DNA of 64,000 nt from Erpobdella octoculata (taxonomy: Eukaryota > Annelida > Clitellata > Hirudinida > Erpobdellidae), in contig OZ022243.1 of the NCBI GenBank assembly GCA_963978895.1, forward strand, positions 8,358,250 to 8,422,249. The letters run 5' to 3'. The translations under genes and the position numbers were made by a program. This document shows positions 1 to 12,651 of the stretch, piece after piece. Positions within the stretch are counted from its first letter, which is position 1. Each line of letters opens with the position of its first letter. The notes below the pieces were generated by a model. It saw only the letters and a list, made by a program, of their open reading frames with translations, was not told the origin of the DNA and searched no databases.

Positions 1-919
1 GAAATAGTTTTAATCATTGTTTTTGAAAATTTATAAAAATAAAACTTTGGCAAAAATAGATCAGCTAATGTGGATTGCACTCATTATTTGTACACTAGTG
101 TACAATGCTGGCTCTATTTCGACACCAAAATTCTACTAACAAAGGTTATAAAACATTCCAATCAGATTTAATTTTCAATATCAAACAACTAAATTTAAAT
201 AAATCATACTTAATCATGTATACACATTAAACATTTATTAAAACACTTAACAAATTTAATTCCTTCTATCGTCTCATTTGTTTTATTAAAAGATTGAATT
301 TTTGAATTTTTACTGTCTTGGTATATCAATTTAAAACCATTCAGCATACTTTTTTTGTTGACGATTTTTGTACAATAAACATTGAATTTAAGCAACAGAT
401 GTATTGAACACTGACTACATTTAAATTGTATCTGTCCGCTATAGCCATTTTTGATGATCCACGAAAACTGCAGTTCGCCGCTGCTAGCAGAGGAAAACAT
501 TTAAATTTTGCAGCCAGTCTTACAACATATAATATTGCTCGAAATACAGAGACCAAACAATCAAATATGTGGGTTCCAACGTAATATATAACACACACTT
601 TGAATTAATTTATTTTCAATAATCAAATTAGATATTGACCCCAAAAGCTTAATCGGAAAACTGAAAGTAAAGAAAAATCGATTATTACATTAATCAGTTT
701 GTTCGATTGATTAACGTCTGTATATTTCTGAAACACTGAAACAATGTTTGAGTGTTCCGCTATGTGTTTATGTGAATGTGTGAATTAACGGGTAGCACGT
801 GAGAAACATTTGTACTTTTCTGGTCATCAAACAAGAAGTGATTTTCATCATTAAAAATGAATCCGTTGCGAGTTCCCGATTAATTTACTTTAGCTGATCC
901 AAACTTAAAATCTTTATTG
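1..919. other. Non-coding AT-rich flank
   Basis: I see no credible coding region, RNA gene or recognisable mobile element here. The short open frames on the minus strand (210-598) overlap in two frames and show no domain or conserved motif. It may be intron or intergenic DNA of a host gene outside the window. Confidence 0.5.
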
Positions 920-1095
920 AACTCCGCCTTGCTAGTTGCGAGCCAGTCCTAAGCCTGGATAAAGGAGGAGGGACAGTTAAAAAGATCAAGCTTTGAACCA
1001 TGACAGGAAGTACTTATGTGCTTCTTACATACATTCAATTCAGTCTTAAAACACTTGGTGTGAAGGACTATAAACTATCATAAAAAATAAATAAA
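920..1095 (+). mobile_element. SINE-like retroposon, copy 1
   Basis: About 170 bp matching the better preserved copy at 24442-24614 along its whole length. Shared blocks include GAGCCAGTCC, GGAGGAGGGAC, GACAGGAAGTACTTA and the 3' block GGACTATAAACTAT, followed by an A-rich tail (ATAAAAAATAAATAAA). Both copies begin at the same base, near AACTCCGCC, which suggests a full-length short element rather than random LINE truncations. A weak flanking duplication around CTTTAT may be a decayed target site. I find no convincing A/B-box pair, so it could instead be the 3' end of a LINE; the partner element is unknown. Confidence 0.6.
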
Positions 1096-4000
1096 TCCTT
1101 TATGTTTTTGATTTTTTTAAATATACTTCTTTATTTTCCTTTAAGTTGCTATCGTTTGGTTGTTTGAAAAATTTGCAAATATGGTCATGTCTAATCGTTT
1201 ATGCAAGTTATTTGTTTTGGGAGAATTCTCTGTCTTTCAGTTATTTTGATACATTTTTTTATATTTTTTTCATGTTCATTGTAAAAAATATGAAAGGTTT
1301 TTGAGGGTTTCTGCTTTATCCAGCTGACGCCCCAGCAAATTTTTATTTTTTTTTCATATTAAAAATGTTTAGAAATGGTTCCCATTTAATTTTTTTTAAA
1401 CGTTTGGAAATATGTTGGGTTCCTCTAATTGACGCTCTTAAATTTATGTATTGGTTTTATCCAGAAAAATTCTTTAAAATTTGATCCATTTTTATTTTTC
1501 TATCAAAATTTACTTGAATTATTTGTCCTATAAGTCGCTTTTAGATGTATGTATTGTTTTTAAGAAAACGTTTATGTGTGTAATTTAAAATTAGAAATCG
1601 ATGGGAATTAGTGAAACAAATGATTACACATTTTTCTTACAAACAAACAAATAATTAGGTGACGCTAAAAACAAAAGAAATAGTTTCAAGTGAAACTGTT
1701 TTACTTGAAAACATATTGAAATTGACTTGATTAAACATTTGAAAATGATGGGCTTCCGTTGAAAGTGTTTGACAAAAATAATCTAAAAAAGAGAAAGATA
1801 ATTTAAAAATTAAAAAAAATGTTTCTAAGAATAATGGAATCCTATTTAGTTTATGTCTTTATATAAATATAATCTGTTTTTCTAATTGATTTTTTAGTTG
1901 GTTTCTCATAATTTTAAACTCTACACAAATATTATTATCTCTAGTTATGATAAGTCTTTTTGATATTTTATACCATTTTTCTATCAGTATCAAAAACAGA
2001 ATGAATTTTCTGTTAGCTTCACTCAGTACTTTACAAAAAAACCTTCATGTTTTCAACTGAAACTTTACTTGCAACATTATTATTATGTTTCCGACTTAAC
2101 GCGCAAAAAAAGTTTAAAACTGCAGCCCGTCATGGTCGCAAATTGAATTAAATGGAGCTCAACTTTTTCAGAGTTGCGCAGATGATCGTTGTAAGTCACT
2201 CAGTCATATGGATTGTAATACGTTATACAGTTTGCTTGAGAAGCAATGTTCCTAGTACAAAAATACCAAAAAGACTTCTAATAAAATATCATTATTCAAA
2301 TAAAAAGCCAAATCACTCGCCTCTCTGCTGTAATTTTCTTTATTGAGATTTGTGTTGTTCTTATTAAGATGATTATTTCATATTGTTATTCCATATTCAT
2401 ATTGCACAAGAGTGGATTATTTTTAAAACAATTTATAACCAGAATATAAAATAGATCAGTTTAAATGCAAACCATTTCGTATCACAGAGCACAAATATTT
2501 AAGCTTTTGCAGCCATCAAGCAAGTGGTGTTTTGCAAGATGCAACCTGAATTTGTTATGTAACTTACAAATTCTTGAATATAAGTGATTTAAAAATTGAA
2601 ATAGTAAAAGTTTTCGATTTTCCTAAAACTTGAATTATGTATTTGAAAACTAAACAAATTTGTTGTTGTGAAACTGTTTTGTTATGCCCAATAAACAAAT
2701 CATTCACAAAAAGATGATTTCATTAAGACACAAATTTTACGTTAAATTATGTTTTATCTGGTAGTGCAATTTATTAAGTTAAAAGTCTTAAAAAAGTTCC
2801 GGAAAATATGCTTATGATGGTAAATGTGACACCAACCAGTGATTGTGTGCAAAACGAAAACTTCTATGTTTCATAATTTGTCACACATCACTTATATAAT
2901 AAGTATTTATAAGACTTTGGTTAATGTTTTATTTTTATATTTTATAAGTTTTCTATTATCAAAAAACATCTTGGAAAAAATGTTGAGTTGCCGAATTACA
3001 AAATTAAAAACGATTTTTATAAAACAAAGTTTTTTTCAGTTCACTCGTTGGTTTGTTTTTGTTGGCAAAGTAAGTAATTTGTAACGGCGAATTTTGCCTT
3101 TAAAACAAACTAATTAGCATATTACAACATAAACCACTAAAATCAACGATTTAATGAGTAATAATAGAAAATAGGCTTAGTGTGGTTTTTAGCGAATGGC
3201 AACTTCATTGATTTTCGCTAAGCGTTTTTCAAAACAAATCTATCAAGTAGACGCATGTTTTTCATTGTAGACATCACTAATTAATTTATAAAAAAAACAA
3301 GAGCTGCAAATTACTCCCAATTGATTTTTCAAATCAGGTATTCAAAAATTATGCCGTTTAATAATTTACGCGTTTTATAATTTACCGAATACTCTAAATG
3401 TCGCGAAAAAAATGAGCTTTGAACTCTACGACAATGCTCTATTATAGCATGTACCATACTATTAAAATTCAAAGTAAATGAACATTTATGATATTAGTGC
3501 CAAAACGTTATGGCGCCACGTGGTTAGAAAGTTGTTAATTGTTTTTTTTTAAATCGTTTTGTAGTTATCGTTAATTTAATGAATTCAGAAAAATCAATTT
3601 TGCGCTTCGGTATGGCGAAGAAAGCATAAAGGGCATTCACTAATTTAGCGGAATCGGTACAAAAAGGTTTGACTGCTAAAACTGTCCTGTCCAAAAGACT
3701 ATTTTCATTGTCATGGAACATTGTGACCAAGACATGTGTGTCTCTCTCTGTCGACAATATAAACTAACTTGTCTCGTTGAATAGCTGGTTAAGAAATGAT
3801 GACTACAAATTGATTTTGTATAAATATACACATGACTTGAAATGTTTCGATTAATCAGCATTACTTTTTGCAAACAGCAGATAAGTCGCATGCGAAATAT
3901 AAACGTTAAAGGATTCATAACTCTACTGAAAATATGTGCAACGTGATAGAACCAACTTACTGACTATGAGATCAATCGAATAAAAATTGTAATTAATTCA

Positions 4001-4511
4001 CAGCTCTAAAGAGAATATGTAATATACACAAACAAAAAACAAAGTAAAGTCACACCAATTAAACCAGATATACAAACAATTAATGTTTCAAAATGAATAA
4101 TACTCTATAAAAACAAATTTGAAATAATCTGCTGGAAAAAAGATTTTAACGGAAATTTGTTTAAATTCGTTTATTTTTTCTATAAATAAAGAATAAAATA
4201 ATGTTGTAAACAAACATAAATGATAATTATACATAAAAAGTTTTATAAAACAATGTTTTAATAGTTTAATCAGTAATTCGATAGCTAAGGACTTTGGTGA
4301 TAACGGCTGCCAGCTCGGGATTTTGCGATTCTGACTGACAAAATAGTGGGTCAAAGTTAAGGCGTTTGGGGCACTTTATAGTCATGGAAATTTTCAGTAA
4401 TAAAAATTAATAACGTTTTAAGACATGGAAGCAAAAACTAAAGTTATGCAAATCCAAATAAGAAAGTTATAAGAAATCTAAAATGTGGACCAAACTCTCG
4501 TTGAATACCCG
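1096..4511. other. Non-coding stretch
   Basis: AT-rich sequence with homopolymer runs and stop codons in all frames. The open frames at 2152-2346, 2839-3084, 3524-3918 and 4088-4354 (extending to the next element) are low-complexity and show no motif I recognise. No supported feature. Confidence 0.45.
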
Positions 4512-4594
4512 AACTTTTTACGAGTCTTCTGATGTAACCAAAGACATTATAGACGCCTGAATTATCGAGATATCGAGATATAAACGACTAAACT
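4512..4594 (+). repeat. Single arm of the palindromic MITE
   Basis: This 80-bp stretch matches the left arm of the inverted repeat at 24261-24333: TTTTTACGAGTC, TGATGTAACCA, AGACGCCTGAATTATCGAGA and ATATAAACG occur in the same order. It carries a tandem duplication of ATATCGAG and lacks the second arm. It is either a broken copy or a solo arm of the same miniature element. Confidence 0.6.
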
Positions 4595-6675
4595 TTAAAA
4601 AAAATTATTTTAACTTGTTTATTTAAGATTTTTTAAAAGACTATAAACTAATATTTAAAAAAATACCACCGCGTAGCGGTTCAACTTATATTTTGATGGA
4701 TATGGTTTGTTAACCTTATGTAAATAATTATTCATAATAAATCCGGAAGCAAGTTAAGGATTAAAAACTTTGGTTTTGACAGATCCCTTATATTTTGTAA
4801 TTTGAAAACTTTTATTTGTTTTACAAAAAAATTTCTGATTGTAATAAACCTATAAAAAAACATGATGACATAATTCTGAATATCATTAAATGATAACATA
4901 GTTTTGCATAAGATTCAGTTTTTAGCCATTGTGGGTGAAATAAAATGAAAGAGACTGTAGATGGTAAAACAGTCGAATTCAAGTTTTACTACTAATTGAT
5001 AAAAACAAAACTTGAGACAGAAAGCTAAACAGCGTGAACAATTTTAAAAATGCGTGTCTTTATGTGTATTTTTATCAAAAACAATAAAAATACATTTTAA
5101 ACGCCTATTTTTTAACATTGACGCTGCAATCTTCTAGATGCTTCAAAAAAAATGTATTCTAGAAATTTTTTATTTTATTTGATAAAAATTGTTTTTGTAC
5201 AACATTTTTTTAATTAAATAAAAATTACTAAAAAAGATAATGGTGTAAATTGCAGCATTGGAAACGTTTTTTTCTAATATAAAATAATCTACATAATAAA
5301 ATTTTGGCTCAAAATGGATTGTTTTGGCTTAAATTGGCTTGTTATTTTTTTAGTGTATGTTTTCAACAGCTAATTTCAATGCAAATGATTTTTGTCTAAT
5401 AGTTTTTTTATGGAAACATGTGTAACTTTTACTAGGGAAGTTAAAATGCATCTGAAAAAACATTTGCTAAATCTCTAATAGTATAAGCGCAGAAATTTAG
5501 AAACAATTAAGACGTTGAAAAAGTAGTACAAATAAACTTAAGTCTTTTTCGAAAAATTGACTAAGTATTAGTTTACAGGTGCAAAAATATGAACAAAAAA
5601 CAGATTCCAACCTAAATTGCACTAAACTAATATTTGGTTTCCTTATTTTTAAATAATTGGATTTGCTCTGCATTTTATTACACAAAAAACCACTCGCTTG
5701 ATCCAAACTATAAAACTATCTAACGTTTTAAGTACTTGATGTGCATTTTTAGTCTTTAACTCGTTGAAAGCTTGAGCAACGAGTTAGTTTATTTGGAAAA
5801 CCAGCAACATTTATATATTTATCAACAGCCCTTTTAGTATCATTGTAATCTAGTTGTAATCTGAAACCATTATTTTATTTTACAGTTGTGCTTAATCAAG
5901 GTTAGTTTAATTAAACATGCTACTCATGAAGACTACTAGTTTATCATTGTTTAGACACTAAAAAATCAATGTGGCGTTTTTGTAGAATGCAAGCTTTAAA
6001 TTTTGTGTTTTTCTTTTTTTATTTTGTAACATCAAAACTTTTTATCATTGTTATTAAAAAAATAAAAGTTACAAACCTATGCTTCAAATGTCTTCATAAT
6101 TTGTAATGTTTACTTTTTTGAATTAAATTTTCTAATTTTTTCCACTGTTTTTAGAAACCTTTATAGCACAATCATCATGTATATTGTAGCGGTCTAACTA
6201 AACAAAACTAGAAAGGTTGTCTGCAAAGTCTTATTTGACAAACATTCGCAAAACGAATAACACTAACTAAAATAAAACTATCGGCATTTATATCAAAACC
6301 TCAACGCTGGTAGTAGACGATCATCCATTAGGATTAACAACCTAACTTGAAATCAATGTCATAGCAAACAGTTGTAATGGTATAGTAGAATAAATTCTCT
6401 TTTTTAAATACCTTTTATTAATTTCAACGCCGGTTTACTTACTTGTTTGAATGTTTGTCAACCGTGAACGTGATATTTAACGTATATTTGTGTAAATTCT
6501 TTTTTATTAGCCGGGTTACGTGCGTTGCAGTGTGTGTCCTTGGATATAACCAATTGAGCGTGGATGTTAATTTATGATTCTGAATTATTTGATTTATTAC
6601 CCTGGTTATTTCAACAACAGTTGTTGCGCGTCCGTTTTTAGAGTTATCAGGTAATTTCAATGTTGCTAAAGGTTC
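4595..6675. other. Non-coding stretch
   Basis: No coding or RNA gene is supported. Around 5314-5354 there is a short block (ATGGATTGTTTTGGC then AAATTGGCT and GTTATTTTTT) that recurs at 18403-18440, so part of this interval is a dispersed repeat. The minus-strand open frame at 6439-6744 runs into the minisatellite and shows no domain. Confidence 0.45.
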
Positions 6676-6927
6676 TACGACAAAACGTTCACAGACAAAA
6701 TGTTCAACGATAAAACGTTTACAGACAAACCGTTCACGACACAACGTTCACAGACAAACCATTCACGACAAAACGTTCACAGACAAAATGTTCAACGACA
6801 AAATGTTCACGCACAAAATGTTCAACGACAAAATGTTCAAAGACAAAATGCTCACAGACAAAATTTTTAACGACAAAATATTCACGACAAAACGTTCACG
6901 ACACAACGTTTACGACAAAATGTTCAC
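6676..6927 (+). repeat. 15-16 bp minisatellite
   Basis: About 16-17 imperfect copies of a unit close to ACGACAAAATGTTCA, varying between AAAATG/AAAACG and TTCAC/TTCAA. Open frames on both strands here are by-products of the repeat. No inverted partner array is visible nearby, unlike the foldback arrays at 22-23 kb and 26-27 kb. Confidence 0.85.
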
Positions 6928-8310
6928 ACTGAAAAATACACATTTTGTTTTATTATGTCAAGATCACTTGCAAACTAATTATTAAGTTATTTTTTGTGGT
7001 GTTTCTATTTACCAATTTATTTACCTAAACAGAGTATGTGTGTATGACAGCATAAAACTAATAAATATTGGCAGCAATCAACTCATCAAACATTTATTGT
7101 AAGTAAACCTAAAACCAAACATGCAAAAGCATCGTTCCATTTATTAACCGAAGAAATATTTTAGTTTATTAATATTTCTAGATGAAGGTGTTTGTTGGTT
7201 AATAATAAATTAAAAAGTGGTTATTTAATTGTTTATATGTGTTGGGTGTACGTAGATGTACAGAATAAGTAATAACAAAGGCATTTTTAATAGAATATCA
7301 TTTTTTAATATTTTCATTGGTATTTACTATTGATATAAAAACATTATTATTTTAAAAAAAATTGAAGACATGGATAAACAAAACCTCAACAAACTGAAAC
7401 GTGGAATTTTATAAAATTATTAACTATAACATTTTATTTAATATACGTACATTTAAAAAATGTTTTATTCCTTGCTTGCTTGAATATTTTTTAATTACTA
7501 AAAACTTGTTTATGTTTTACATTTCTAACGGCAATTTTTTATTACCCAGCTTTTTTCAACTAACTAGAATTTTGAGCAGCTGGCATTATTTGCACATCGT
7601 AAGTCTAATTTTCAGGAATGAATCTTTGACAATTATCTATTTTAAAAACAAATTTAAAGAGGTTATTAAAAAACTACACAAAGCTTATTTGCAAAATTTG
7701 CTATCGTTTAAGTTGATTTGTTTATATTACTGAAAAAGCTCTTTGCTGCTTTTCCAGATTTAAACAAACACCAAAGCCACGGTTTCACAATTTAATACTG
7801 GTTCATATATCTCAGTCGTCATTCAAAATACACAATAATTAAACAATAAATTATGGATGATATTACAGATAACATATAAGAAGAATTTAAAAAAGCCGCG
7901 GCGTCCCAATAGCCTGAATAACAACTATTTGAACTTCCACGTTTTTCTAACAAGATGTGTCTTTTATTGAACCTTATATGACTGACCGGGTGCTATATCA
8001 CTGTTCATAATTATGCAAAGAAATGTCTTTGTTGAGTTTTAATTTGTTTTTTCTCAAGTGTTTTTTAGAAAGTTTGACTGTCTGTTTCATTTAAGAAATT
8101 CTATTTTTTTTAAATTGCAGGGGAGACCTGGCACCGTTGATGCTATAACGTTTTTTTATTACTTACTTATTAAATAGAATCAAGCACGGTACCAGTCTAT
8201 TGGAAATATCAATTCTTTCCTCCTCCTGTTTTTTACAACTTTTTTATTAAGTCACTTAGTTGTTTGGGAGTTTGTCTGTCCACAAAAACGACTTTATACT
8301 TTTCCCCTTT
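6928..8310. other. Non-coding stretch
   Basis: AT-rich with no supported gene. The 110-codon plus-strand frame at 7401-7733 is rich in Phe, Leu, Ile, Lys and Asn, as random AT-rich sequence would be, and has no recognisable domain. Confidence 0.4.
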
Positions 8311-8698
<388 letters not shown>

Positions 8699-8873
8699 GT
8701 GCATGTATCGCATCATCGAATGCATGCTAGCAACTCGCGAGCGACTTTTTTCTTTCTTTCCCCTTCTCCTTCTTTCTTTCTGTTTTTTATTTAGTCTCTC
8801 TCTCATTCTCTCTCCCACTTTCTTGTTCTTTCTTTTCTTAGTTGTTTAAGATCGGCTCAGACCATTGGCTCAG

Positions 8874-8895
8874 ACTGCTATTATATAATAGCAGT
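8874..8895. repeat. 22-bp perfect palindrome
   Basis: The arms ACTGCTATTAT and ATAATAGCAGT abut with no loop. It sits between two copies of GGCTCAGAC and further AT-rich DNA. It could form a cruciform; no function can be assigned. Confidence 0.7.
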
Positions 8896-11059
8896 TTATT
8901 ATTAGTCATTCTGTTTTAAATAACTTGTTCCAATCAAAATTTATGAAAATCATTTTATAGGTGCACCAAATTTTGATTAACAATGGAAACAAATGAATAT
9001 GTATACAAACACATTCAACTAAAACCGCAAAATCGCAACAGGCTGAAAAAATATTTCAGCTTCTATGTTTTAATTTTTCAGTAGTTCTTTATGTTTTACT
9101 GATAGTAACACTATTCAAGCAAACAATGTTTTTACTTTATTTCTAAAAGCCTTTTACAGCATGTAAATAACAAATTGTCCGTCACCCACATAATCTGAAA
9201 CGTAGAATGCAGTTTTTATCTAAAGGGAAATGCATTTTAATACTTTTAAAAATTTAAAAACATATTTTTAAACTAGAAACTTTTCAATTTTCAATTTAAA
9301 AAATAGAGTCAAAATAATAAAAAAATTGCGTCATTTTTTCACACACCTCCAAATTTGTTTCTATGTTGCAAAGCGTAGTTGAAAAAAATTATTAATAAAT
9401 AGTTTTTAAATAAAGCCATTTGTTTTAGCATCCAAGTAAAGTTGCTGTAAAAATCCATGAATATTGAAGAGGAACGCAGAGGAACATATAATCTCAAAGG
9501 ACCACGAAGTCGTGACCGGCTGAACTAATTAATTTTTTCACTATTCGATTTCAGGTTTTTGTTAGGAAAACTTTAAATCTGTTCCAATTGCAAAGTCTGA
9601 TTTTTTATTTGCATCCCTAATAAATCTCCCTTATTAACGTTCAAACACTTTGGTGTTTCCTTGCTCAACTTTGCTGGGGGGTGCCGTATATCCATTGAAG
9701 TCAAGCAAAGCATCAGTTGCTGTTATGACTGCAAGGGAGTTATAAGAAGTCATAAATACAAGTATTTTCACATACTCTCAACATCAGACCATGATAAAAT
9801 AAAATAAATCGGTACCGACGTTATCTTTGAGAGGAATTAACAAACTCAGTAATACAATGAAGACATCTCGACTTTGTTGTCATTTCTTGATTGTTCATTG
9901 ACGTGTTTATGTGGCTCGATATGTGTGTCCACATGTTATTTTTTGGATTGGAGCATAGAGGCCGTCGAAAACAAAACGTTTACGTCTTTACAGGGCTCGA
10001 TGTATCCTAATCGGCCCACTACTACTCTACAATACGTCAGAAAGAGAAAGCTTCTCTTGAATAAAATCCACAACTCTGAGAAAACTAACACTTTTTCAGA
10101 AAACAGCAAAAAGTAAAAATGAAAAAGAAGAGTTTTAAATAGTTTACAAAAAAGCCCACAAAAATTAAAAAAAGTTGTTTTTTTTTACAAAAAATTATGG
10201 AAAAGGTTTTAAAAATAAAATAGAAAAACTAGTAGTGCGCAGGCCTTCTTTTACAGTTTTTTTTATACGGGTGATAATTCATGTTGCCTTCCTTGAGATT
10301 TTTCAAAAAAATCTGAAAACCTACTATAAATAAATTAAAAAAATGGGAGTTGAAACCGTTGGACTCCAAAATATTGTCCAACGTTTTTTTCGGGAAAATA
10401 AAAATAATTACGAAAAGTGTTGAAGTAATTGTTGGAAAAGTACCTTTCCACAAAAAAGCATTTATTACTTTTAACAAAAACAGCACCGCAATGCGCCATC
10501 AATATAAACTTATTTATGTTTTTAAATCTCATTTTCTAGTGGTGTTTTAATTTGTAAACATTTTTTAGAGCAAAAGCTTAATACCGACAGAATTATTCGC
10601 TTCAAAACGTAGTACATTGCATTCTTTTTTAAAAAAAAAAACTACTTTATTTAATCTGAAGTTTGTTTTATCCGTAAGTGTCAATCAAACCATTTTGTTC
10701 AAATTTAAATCAATTAAGTAAGGATTAGCGCGTGATTTGTGTTTATATATAAAATAATAAATAGTAATAGGCTATCGCTTAACACCTTCTTTGATGTTGA
10801 TTTGTTCTGATAGCTGCTGATGAACTTATACAAACCTGGACCGCGTACTACAATTGTGATTGAATAATTACATTATGTCCAAAACCAACTTGTAAACAAA
10901 TTAAAAAAACAGCTTTCATTTGTTGTCGATTTTTAGTGTAACAGAAGAGGAATTCAGACGCAGCACTGTAACTGAGGTTACTTTAAATATTAAATTGAAA
11001 ACTTGGAAGTGAAAGTTAATTAATTCCCCGTCATCCATCCATCCATCCGGCTCCTATCA
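8896..11059. other. Mostly non-coding; one unrecognised 80-codon frame
   Basis: No domain is recognisable. The plus-strand open frame 9874-10116 (80 codons, Cys-rich start, then a basic segment LQYVRKRKLLLNK) is less AT-biased than its surroundings and might be an exon, but no splice sites or homology support it. The rest is AT-rich sequence with homopolymers. Confidence 0.35.
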
Positions 11060-11151
11060 TTAACACCGACTTTTGCGACCACACCGACACTTTTAGAAAT
11101 GTCGGTGTTAACGCCACGAGTCAGTGTCATCGCAAAATTCGATGTCACTGA
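11060..11151. repeat. Two adjacent imperfect hairpins between ATCC blocks
   Basis: Two stems lie side by side. TTAACACCGAC (11060-11070) pairs perfectly with GTCGGTGTTAA (11101-11111). TCAGTGTCATCG (11121-11132) pairs at 11 of 12 positions with CGATGTCACTGA (11140-11151). The pair is bracketed by short (ATCC)n tracts at 11034-11048 and 11159-11172. This symmetry suggests the core of a small inverted-repeat element, but no target duplication is clear. Confidence 0.6.
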
Positions 11152-11172
11152 CATTCTCCCATCCATCCATCG

Positions 11173-12125
11173 AATAAAATTCAAAATAAATGAGAAATGG
11201 TCTATAAAAGATATTGCTACACATAAAATAAGGCTAATCTCTCTTATATTCAAAACAAAAATTTAGTTCAAAACTGTTAATACATACACTTTAATGTTAT
11301 TTTTAATCTTTTAGTACATTAGTATACGAGCGTCGTTTAAAAAAAATATTTTTGTTTACTTTATAATATTTGTTAATGTTTATTTTTTATAAATCTAAAT
11401 ATTCTTTATATTTTTTTTTATTATTTTAAATTTTTTAGTGTTTACATTTGTTTGATTTAAAAACAAATTAAAGCATTTAAAGGCACTTATCGAAGTACTA
11501 ACCAAGCTTGACGTTGCTTAACAATCGGAGGCCATTTGTTCTCTCATTTTTACGAGTGTTGGGGAGATTTCCCCCACCTTTAACCAGATAGTATGTTAAT
11601 TTTAAATGTATGTAAGCAAATCACAATGACAAAAAAATAACACATACAATTGCTCATCACCATAAAGCTACATTAGTATGTATCTTCATACCAACTTCTT
11701 CGTTGCAAAGTTTTTTATTTGAAAAATGGGAAAACAATTGCTTATCGTTTGGTTTTTTTTTCTCTATTTTTAACAGTTACAAATCAGTTTTAACAGACAA
11801 CAAATATAGTATGTTCATATATAAAACAATTTTTCTGTTTAAAATATTAATTAGTTTTAGTTTGAAAAATTGTAATAAATTGTTTGTTTAATTCATAATA
11901 ATTTTAAAAGCTGATATTTTCAATCCTCAAGTTGAATTTTGGTTGTTTTAGAAATTCTTCAAAACAAGATAATTAAAAATTCTTTAATTTTATACAAATG
12001 ATGAAGACATGCAAAATTACCCAATTGAGTTTCTCAATGAATAGATACCGTTTGGAATGCCACTACATAAACTTTAATTAAAAATTGCTTATCTGATACT
12101 ATTATTAAAATATCCTAATACTATA
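11173..12125. other. Non-coding stretch
   Basis: AT-rich with no supported gene. A block around 11498-11528 (AGTACTAACC, AGCT, GAC, TTGC) recurs with small changes at 16730-16760, indicating an unclassified dispersed repeat. The 5' part of the Helitron relic that follows may begin here, but no terminus can be placed. Confidence 0.4.
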
Positions 12126-12514
12126 CGAGGACTCTGCAATGGAACTCAATTAATAGTTAGATATTTAAATATTGCAGAAATTTTAAATGGGGCAGGTAAG
12201 AAAAAAATTGTGTTTATTTCTAATATAGGTTTAGCTCAACGAATCAAGAACTTTCCTTCGTTCTCAGAAGAAGACGATTTCCAGTTAAGCTGGCGTTTGC
12301 AATGACAATAAATAAATCTCAAGAACAAACATTAGACATGGTTACCATTTATTCATCAGAGCCTGTGTTTAGTTATAGACAGTTTATGTTGCCATGTCTC
12401 GAGTACGTCGTGATTGCAATGTTCAAATCAAAATTTCTGATGGGACATCTAGGACATCTAATTAAAGGATGTCATGGTATTTTTACAAAAGTGTTGTTTA
12501 TAAAGAGATATTAA
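12126..12514 (+). pseudogene. Helitron helicase C-terminal relic
   Basis: Two frames together encode the end of a Pif1-like helicase domain typical of Helitron Rep/helicase proteins. RGLCNGTQLIVRYL and AEILNGAG lie in the first frame (from 12126). After a one-base loss near 12255 the second frame gives FVLRRRRFPVKLAFAMTINK followed by SQEQTLDMVTIYSSEPVFS. These match the conserved RGLxNGT and AFAMTINKSQGQTL motifs of superfamily 1 helicases, with E in place of the usual G in KSQGQ. The usual HGQLYVALSR motif is decayed. Everything N-terminal (Rep domain, Walker motifs) is missing. A Helitron 3' end lies 137 bp downstream, so helicase and terminus belong together. Confidence 0.85.
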
Positions 12515-12620
12515 CATTGTAATAAATAAAAAATTATTTTCAGATTATTTTTATGGAGATTGTTATTTTGGGGTTGATAATAAAACTAATTTTTTGAGTT
12601 AAATATTTTTGTGTTTTTTT

Positions 12621-12651
12621 AGGCCTTTCGTCCGACAGGCCTTGAAGCTAG
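12621..12651 (+). mobile_element. Helitron 3' terminus (hairpin plus CTAG)
   Basis: AGGCCT at 12621-12626 pairs with AGGCCT at 12637-12642 across a 10-base loop, followed by TGAAG and CTAG (12648-12651) and then a T. A short GC-rich hairpin a few bases before CTRR, with insertion before T, is the standard Helitron 3' end. With the upstream helicase relic this marks the end of a degraded autonomous Helitron whose 5' end I cannot find. Confidence 0.75.

Noticed and set aside
6439..6744. 101-codon minus-strand frame
   Set aside because: Its N-terminal quarter is translated minisatellite and the rest has no recognisable motif.
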